DNA of 28,148 nucleotides from Choristocarpus tenellus KU-1152 (lineage: Eukaryota > Phaeophyceae), in contig CAXNAD020000131.1 in the NCBI GenBank assembly GCA_964200185.2, positions 1 through 28,148 of the forward strand. The letters run 5' to 3'. Positions 21,801 through 28,148 of the stretch are shown here, one piece after another. Numbering within the stretch: position 1 is the first letter of the stretch; each line of letters begins with the position of its first letter. A program made the position numbers and the translations under genes. The notes beneath the pieces are model-generated. The model was given only the letters and a program-made list of their open reading frames with translations. It had not been told where the DNA came from and did not search any database.

Positions 21801-24800
21801 TTACCAGGTATGACCAGCCGTAGGGGAAGTTGAGTGGAGTTGTGTTGGGCATATTTAGTACACTTATGTTCAATGGTGCTCCCAAAAGACATGACAAATT
21901 GAATGTAAGTGTTGAAATACTTGTGCAAATATGTAGGTGATGGTTGCTATGGAGATGTGTACTAATGGAGCATTGCGGGAGGCCCTTAAATTGCACCTGT
22001 CATGGCCGTTAAAGGTAAGTTTCAAGGGGAAAGAGGCATTCATCATGGCTATCTGTCAAGTCCAATATTGTATTGGTTTGATGTTTGCATGAGCTAATTG
22101 CAGTCCTTGTCTAATACATGTTGGTGCTCTCACGAAGCATTCATTGTCTTCTGTCTACTTCTTGATGGTATGAGGTGGAGGCGCATTGACTGTGACCAAC
22201 TGTGCACTAATCCCCCTCCAATATGGTGATAGCCAATTGGTATTGTTTTGTGACATGGTGATGTGTGATGTGTGAAGTGTGCCAGTTTGTGACAGTGTCG
22301 ACCCCACTTTCTTGCGCTGGCTCTTTGAGATGATTGCAGCTTATAGGTTCTTGTCTTACATTGTCCTAGTCGACCCTACTTATCACCATTTGTTCTTGTG
22401 CTTGTGGCAGGTTGTTGGATGTATCATACAGTATGATACACCCTTGACTTCTTGTTTACTCAGGGAATAACCATCACCAATGACCGATCACCAAGTTGTT
22501 TTACAAGTAGAGATAGTCATCTGTATGATGAGCTGCCAATAGTCATGTTCTTAATGCGACAGGTGCGCATTGCTCTAGACATGACCTCTGGACTGCAGTA
22601 CCTTCATGAGCAGGGTATCATCCACCGTGATATTAAGACTCCAAACGTGCTTGTGGATGCTGAATGGCGAGGGAAGCTATGTGACTACAACTTCGCCATT
22701 GATGAGTCTAGTTCCATCAAGCAGGCACGTCAAACACTGTCATGACATGTCGTTTCATCATCTATTAAAATGCTTTTCACTTCCCTTGGCATGGTATTGA
22801 TATTGATTTACAGACAAGACACCCTTTATGTTAGCATTGGCAAGGCAAACACAATCAGGTTTTAACATTACACAGACACTTTACTAGCGTCTTAACTGGT
22901 TTGTTGCCTTTGTAATGACTATGTTGCATGTGCAGGATTTTTGTGCAGGGACAGAGGAGTTCATGTCCCCTGAGGTACTACTCTCTGATGACTATGGTAC
23001 ACCAAGTGATGTGTTTAGTTTTGGTATCATCATGGTGGAGATGCTTACTGGCATTGAACCTAGCTGTGACTTCCCATCAAGACCCCCCCAGGTATGCAAT
23101 GCCATAGGTTTGAAATACATTTTTTTTAAAGTAGGTACCCTCTCTCCCTGATTGTTACTGTAGGTAGCTGTTAGTAACTGTTCAAAAGTCTAAGGCAACA
23201 ATGTCTGTGTGACAATAATGTCTATGTGACAACAATCTCTATGTTATATCCTGAAATCCTTGAAGATGAGCTGTGGGTTAGAATAGTAATAGTAAATCAA
23301 GCACCACGCACCATAATAAATGTGATAATTTTGATACTCCATGCACCAGTGGACCCTCCTGTCAAGTTAATCTCTTTACCTCAAGATTGGTTTTGGCAAT
23401 GCCTTTCACAACTCTCCCTTTGGTCTTCTGTCTTTTCACAGATCTAACCATAACCCTGACAATAGACTAATAATGGAGTCAACGTATCTTAGAGGGTAGA
23501 GCTGTGTCCATTTGGGGGACAAAATCCAATGTTGCAATNNNNNNNNNNTGATGTAATTTTGGCTATCATGTTTTTTAGGAGATGTCAATATCCTTGTTCC
23601 AGACACACCTTTTCATAACGTATACATTTCACCTACCCCAAAACATTTTGGAGATTCATAACTATGACCATAACTATGACTATACAGGAGTGCTTTGCTG
23701 TGGATGAGGATGAGGTGCGGGCAGCGTTGTTGCCAGGATGTCCTGATTCACTTTCACTTCTACTGTCCCAGTGTCTGTTTGGTGAACCTGCCGATAGGCA
23801 AGTTTGTACCATGGAAAGGCACTTCCACACCTCATGTACCCTCCCTATCCATCCATAGTTCTTGTGTGTGCGTTATGTGGTTAGGTTTAGGGTTAGGGTT
23901 ATGCTAGGTCATGCTTTTGTCGTATTGTAAATGATCATTATAGTCCCTTTATGGTTACCTGATTTTGTAGTATTGTCTACTTGTAAGGTGTCTTTCTTCA
24001 CTTCACTTTCCTTTCATGTGTTTACTCTGTCAGTCTTTATTATTGTTGACACTGCTCACTGTTATAGCACACCTCAAAACATATCACATATCACACATCA
24101 CATGTTATACCTTGGATTTGGTGCCACTGCACATTTAGATTATAGTATGGAGGGTCCTTGTGCACCAAAGCAAATAGATCAATATATATATATATACTAT
24201 TTTTGTTAATAATTGGTGTGTATTTATAATCTGAATGATAGCAGCTGGTACTGCAAATTTTCCCTATCAAGATGTGTCTCCAAATGTACAATTTTATGCA
24301 TTACATTTTGTTCTAAGGTAGCTTATAGTGCAGTGTAGTGTAGCATAGTAGTATAGTATAGTATAGTATAGTATATGTCGTTTATACCTGAGCATTGCTC
24401 TCTGTGACGCTCTTGATCCTGTTTAATGCTTTCTCTCAGGCCATCTGCTGAGGATGCTCATGGCTGGCTAGAGGACCTTCTTTCTGAAATTGGTGGAGAC
24501 ACGGTGTGTTGATGTTTTAATGGTGATGATGTGATGTTTGAATGGTGGGTGGGTGCTTTGTAATTTTATGAGGTACTCCAACAAATATTATTATTATATT
24601 ATTATTATCATCACCGCTACTATTTGGGCGAGAGTTTTTTTTTGCATGAGGTATGTTGATATGTACCATTTTCTGGTAATGTTCTGATTGGTACTTGGTG
24701 ATGTTGAAGCATGTTAACAACTGCAATGGAGTGGGTATGATATTGTAAGGTATTGTAAGGTATTGTAAGGTACCTACGTATGTTGAAGATTCTGAGCCTT

Positions 24801-27461
24801 GTTAGAGGCATTAGTATCTTATCCTGTGACCTTGATGAGAATCCACAATCCCTCAGGTCTTTTGGGGCCCCACAACATCAAATATATATTTTAATAATTG
24901 TCATCCAACTATAGTATTGCACTTGCTACAAACACCTATTGTACCTCTTCCCAACCCTGTGTGATACTGTATGTGGTTTGTTGACCTGACCTGTATGTAT
25001 TTGTAAGGGGCACTTGTACACACAAACAGTATATCCTGAGGTAGGTGGCAATGTAGATACATTTTTACTCATTATGGTTGGCTTCTGAGACTATTATTAT
25101 TATCATGTTATATTATCTGAGACATCCTTTACCTTCACTCCAGTGCAACTGATGTACCTTTTTATGTCCTTGTTTGTCACCACTGTACCTTTTTATGGCA
25201 TTCTTCCTCCCCATTGGTGTCCAAAACCACTGCTGTGACTCAGATTCCTCTCCCTGAAAGCGGTCCGCCAATGCCAGTGTTGACAGAAGGTGCTGCTCAT
25301 GCAAGGGAGGGTACTTTCATCACTCATAGCCCTAAGGTTTGGTTCAGACGTGATGACTGACTGACTGACTGCCTTGATGGTGTTGTAGGTTAGCTGTAGA
25401 CTAGTGCTTAAGAGTGTAGCACCATTCCCATTCTATTTGATTGTATTGTTACTTGGTTATTGTATTGGTGTATATAGGCATGTGTATACTAATTGTTGTC
25501 AGTAGAGTGGTTATCCCAAGCCAACAACTGACATCACATTTAACACTGACCTTCCCCTATTGGAGCAGGGTAATCAACACTGGTTTGATCCGGTGGAGTT
25601 GGAGGAGATGTTGGGGACCATGGTTGAGGATACGGTGAGAGCCTTTCACTGTTGAGGTATTGGATTTGGTATGGTGCGTTACATATCAAGTATCTTCTTG
25701 TGACTGTAAGGCATACTTGATGTTACTGTTATAGTGTGGTTTTTTGTTTAAATGTTGTGTAGAACCTGATTGTGGTGGATGGTAGAGGATTTTCTTGTAT
25801 TGATAGTATTGATAGTATTGCTATGTTGACTTTTTGTAATCTTATCATCTTCTTTTTCTCTTCATGACATGCTTGTCACATACATCAATCATATACTACA
25901 TGAATAGGAAATTGATACTCTTTTTTTGGACATGTCCACGCTGGGTGCTGGAGTAGAGTTAAGTAGAGTTAAGTAGAGTTGCGTACATTGGCAGGTGAAG
26001 CAATAGAATAGGTAATCTTAATTTTTAAAATACACTACTTTTCCTCTATATCCTAGATACACTAATAGAGTGCATCTGGCTCCAGAGTCACATAGCTATC
26101 AACTGACAAGTTTCAGTAAGGGGACAAAACTGTAGTGTGAGATAACTATATTGCTTGCTTCAATTTTTTTCAAAAGTTTAGTTTTTGTTATGACAACTCA
26201 GGACATCAGTGGTGCCAGCTGTGACATGACATAATGTTGGTTTACCATGATAGCTAGATACAAATACTGTTTCACACCCACATGCTTCTGGATTGGGCAT
26301 GCATATATTGATACTTCCATTGATACTTCAGAGCACATTTGAACAACAAAAAAAGAGAAGATAGGGATGTTGACCTTGAGCACCAGTATACTTTTTGCTC
26401 TGGTTTTTTCTGTTCTACAATTTAGTGTTTTTTTATTTCATAGTTGTAGGACATTGGAGCTTGGAGAAAGGGGACTATAGCCTTGATGTGCATCTAACAC
26501 TATCAAAGTGTTGACGTATTGACTGAACTAATGATGGATGTCCATACCAATGGTCTATTAGTAGTAGTTGGTCTTGGTCTACGTACTGTACCAAAAATAA
26601 AAATATCTATACAATACTGAGTTTGCTGTTGGGATTGGAAGGTGAATGTTGAACTTAAAGTTGGAATGCTGTATTGTGTATTGTGTTTTGTGTATCTTTC
26701 AGGTGGAACACATACTCAAGGAGAGGGATCAAGCGTATACCCTTGCCACTGCGGCTCTCTCTGACTCAAACAGGGATAGCCAAGACCAGCTGAAGGCAAT
26801 GGAGCAGGAACTGCAGGTGGGTTGTGATTTACTTACAGTGGTGTTGGTTTTGTGGTGGGTTGACTGATGTCACTGGAGCCATTGCTGAGTACTATGTGAG
26901 TACATCTAAATTTTGTGATGTCCCATGTTTTAGTTACTTAGGGTTAGGGTTATTAATATTAATGGTGGGTTATGAATATTCGTTATTGATTGACTCTTGT
27001 ATGACTATAGTATAGGTGTTAAATACTTAAATGCATGGTCTCTGTCACATTACATTGGTTAACTGTACTTCCTTGTGTCCTGGTACTGGTACAGGTATTG
27101 GTGTTGGTACTGGTATTGGTATTGGTATTGGTACTGGTATTGGTACTGGTACTGGTATTGGTATTGGTATTGGTACTGGTATTGGTATTGGTATTGGTGT
27201 TGGTACTGGTACTGGTACTGGTACAAGTTGATGGAGTAATGAGATCAATGAGAATGTTCACTTGCCACACAAGCTTTCTGTTAATGCTGGTACCAGTACC
27301 AGTACCAATACCAATACCATGGCGACTAATCACAACTATCGTGTGGAGTATGACAGGTTTTGAGGGGAGAGGCGTTAGAGAGAGATGCTCGGATGAAGGA
27401 CCTGGAGTTGCAAACACTACGCAACTCTGCTACACTGAAGATGCTTTCATCAGCACTCGAG
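18832..27461 (+). CDS. TKL-type protein kinase with N-lobe insert and coiled-coil tail (3' end beyond window)
   Basis: Predicted Ser/Thr kinase. Exons: 18832-18915, 19159-19218, 19273-19490, 19745-20349, 20705-21015, 21356-21466, 21937-22014, 22563-22724, 22936-23091, 23688-23797, 24440-24503, 25244-25336, 25506-25634, 26703-26816 and 27357-27461; phases agree, about 800 residues so far. Residues 1-295 are low complexity with a Glu-rich block. The glycine loop is GREIARGAYGVVHEA (about 296-310), the lysine strand MKVAVKIQ (Lys about 418), helix C GELSMLRNQVHPHLVNFIGA, the catalytic loop IIHRDIKTPNVLV (Asp about 512), DYN for DFG (KLCDYNFAID), GTEEFMSPEV for APE, and SDVFSFGIIMVEML. Residues 728-800 look like coiled coil (VEHILKERDQAYTLATAAL; EALERDARMKDLELQTLR). 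About 95 residues separate glycine loop and lysine. Two introns have GC donors. The start is uncertain: ATG 18990 in another exon, or exons further upstream, are possible. Confidence 0.88.
19243..19270. repeat. (TA)n tract just before a splice acceptor
   Basis: A run of alternating TA lies directly upstream of the acceptor ATTAG at 19272, in place of a normal polypyrimidine tract. Confidence 0.7.
21061..21088. repeat. (CT)n tract in a kinase intron
   Basis: About fourteen CT units with one interruption, 45 bases after a donor site in the kinase gene. Shortly downstream (about 21278-21323) is an imperfect 7-base tandem of TTGATTG/CTGACTG type. Confidence 0.8.
23488..23653. mobile_element. Truncated, inverted relative of the 3636-3870 element inside a kinase intron
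   Basis: From CTTAGAGGGTAGAG through GTCCATTTGGGGG, GATGTAATTTTGGCTATCAT and CAGACACACCTTT, this stretch matches the reverse complement of 3700-3870 closely. The match fades at about 23653, so the second terminal repeat is missing. The copy contains the 10-N gap and ends about 35 bases before the acceptor of exon 23688-23797. Confidence 0.72.
23539..23548. other. Assembly gap (10 N)
   Basis: Ten consecutive Ns lie inside the truncated repeat copy. The true length missing is unknown; comparison with the copy at 3636-3870 suggests only a few bases. Confidence 0.99.
24741..24770. repeat. 10-bp tandem repeat (TATTGTAAGG)x3
   Basis: Three perfect tandem copies of a decamer in a kinase intron. 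Another decamer array, AAGTAGAGTT in about three copies, lies at 25951-25980 in a later intron of the same gene. Confidence 0.85.
27082..27224. repeat. Hexanucleotide array GGTATT/GGTACT/GGTGTT
   Basis: About 24 hexamers of the form GGT[AG][TC]T in a kinase intron. Because the unit is six bases long, every frame is open in one direction or the other, giving meaningless Val-Leu, Gly-Ile/Thr and Pro-Ile/Val readings. An inverted partner lies at 27288-27320. Confidence 0.95.
27288..27320. repeat. Inverted copy of the hexamer array
   Basis: Reads CTGGTACCAGTACC, then CAATACCAATACC: the reverse complement of several array units. It sits about 64 bases beyond the array and 36 bases before the acceptor of exon 27357-27461, so the intron transcript could fold back on itself. 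Confidence 0.8.
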
Positions 27462-27759
27462 GTGATCAAATCAAATATCACAGTGTTAGATGTACAAATC
27501 ATGGAATGTATGCTCTAGGCAATATTTATGTATCACCTTTGTTTTTAGTTTTAGGTAGGCAGGTAGTTAGGTTTAGGACCAGAGTTAGTTTTGATAGTTT
27601 ATGACCCTGAGTCTGAGGAGTAAAGTTTTGCATGTAGTGCGTGTACTTTATTGAGTTTGCAGTTGACAATCTTGTCTAGCCTAACATGTGTGGTATTGTT
27701 ACTAATGTTGATTACTAACGTTGTTGCTTGTGTTTGACTGACTGAGGTATTGTACACAG

Positions 27760-27825
27760 GTTAGATTATTCAATATGGTCAATACATTTGTCGAAGGCTG
27801 GTCAGTTGCATTTCTATTGGATATT
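27760..27825 (+). CDS. Candidate further exon of the kinase gene
   Basis: Between an acceptor GTACACAG and a donor ATT|GTAAGG is a whole-codon exon of 22 residues reading VRLFNMVNTF, then VEGWSVAFLLDI. It joins in phase 0 to the preceding exon ending at 27461. It differs in character from the coiled-coil exons before it, so it could be chance. A further acceptor-like ATGCAG lies at about 28060. Confidence 0.35.
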
Positions 27826-27978
27826 GTAAGGTTTGGCTATTACCTTGGTACTGTATATGTGTATGTACTTTGATACCAAGTAGCCAGTACACATTTGTCT
27901 ATTTGTTGTAGGACTATTCATAGTGAGACTGGTGTTGGATTATAATTTTGTGTGTAACCCTATGAAAGGTACTAACTG

Positions 27979-28005
27979 GTATACACTAATGTGGTTAGTG
28001 TATAC
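27979..28005. repeat. Perfect 11-bp inverted repeat
   Basis: GTATACACTAA, a 5-base spacer TGTGG, then TTAGTGTATAC. The arms are fully complementary. It lies in presumed intron or 3' flank of the kinase gene. Confidence 0.75.
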
Positions 28006-28148
28006 TGTAAGAGTACTTGAGGTGGTCTTTGTATGGACACCTCAAAAATGTTATGCAGCTTCAACGAATATTGTTTATTATATGATATTATTATGACGTC
28101 ATACTTGGTCAACGTATCTGGGGGGGGGTGTCGGCGTCCGTTTTTCAC

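Noticed and set aside
25113-25304. Minus-strand frame overlapping a kinase exon
   Set aside because: The plus-strand exon 25244-25336 has a CAG acceptor, whole codons and phase match to its neighbours; the minus frame has none of these.
27031-27604. Long open frames on both strands with Val-Leu, Gly-Ile or Pro-Ile repeats
   Set aside because: They come from the six-base tandem array, which keeps frames open. The region is an intron between two good kinase exons.
1-28148. CRISPR arrays, bacterial operons, ribosome binding sites or phage genes
   Set aside because: All supported genes are spliced and eukaryotic; no regularly spaced repeat-spacer array is present.

Overview
This window is nuclear DNA of a flagellated microbial eukaryote. 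Genes are cut by many GT-AG (and some GC-AG) introns with phase-matched exons. One gene is IFT46, which belongs to the machinery that builds cilia and flagella. TTAGGG/CCCTAA telomere-type motifs and simple repeats are scattered through introns. Nothing bacterial, viral or organellar was seen. The lineage cannot be fixed from the window alone. A run of 10 Ns at 23539-23548 is an assembly gap.

Layout, left to right. (1) 1-3552, minus strand: small, weakly supported exons of one or two unrecognised genes, with long low-complexity introns. (2) 3636-3870: a short element with terminal inverted repeats (MITE-like); a truncated relative lies inverted at 23488-23653. (3) About 4735-5045: three degenerate in-frame repeats of 40-41 codons, interrupted by one stop. 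(4) 5114-9046, plus: a TRM11/TRMT11-type tRNA guanosine methyltransferase in six exons. (5) 9047-9903: gap between convergent genes. (6) 9904-17050, minus: a complete IFT46 gene in 11 exons, about 515 residues, with an unusually long N-terminus carrying a motif three times. (7) 17432-18639, minus: an unrecognised gene of at least three exons. (8) 18832 to beyond the right edge, plus: a TKL-type protein kinase in at least 15 exons, with a DYN in place of DFG, a long insert in the N-lobe and a coiled-coil tail.

The three recognised genes act in different processes: tRNA modification, flagellar assembly and signalling. I see no sign that they form one system. The kinase and the unrecognised gene are divergent and could share a promoter near 18640-18831. 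TRM11 and IFT46 converge. Exon models were built by hand from splice signals, unbroken reading phase and family motifs. Exon junctions inside recognised domains are reliable. The 5' ends of TRM11 and the kinase, and all of region 1, are not.
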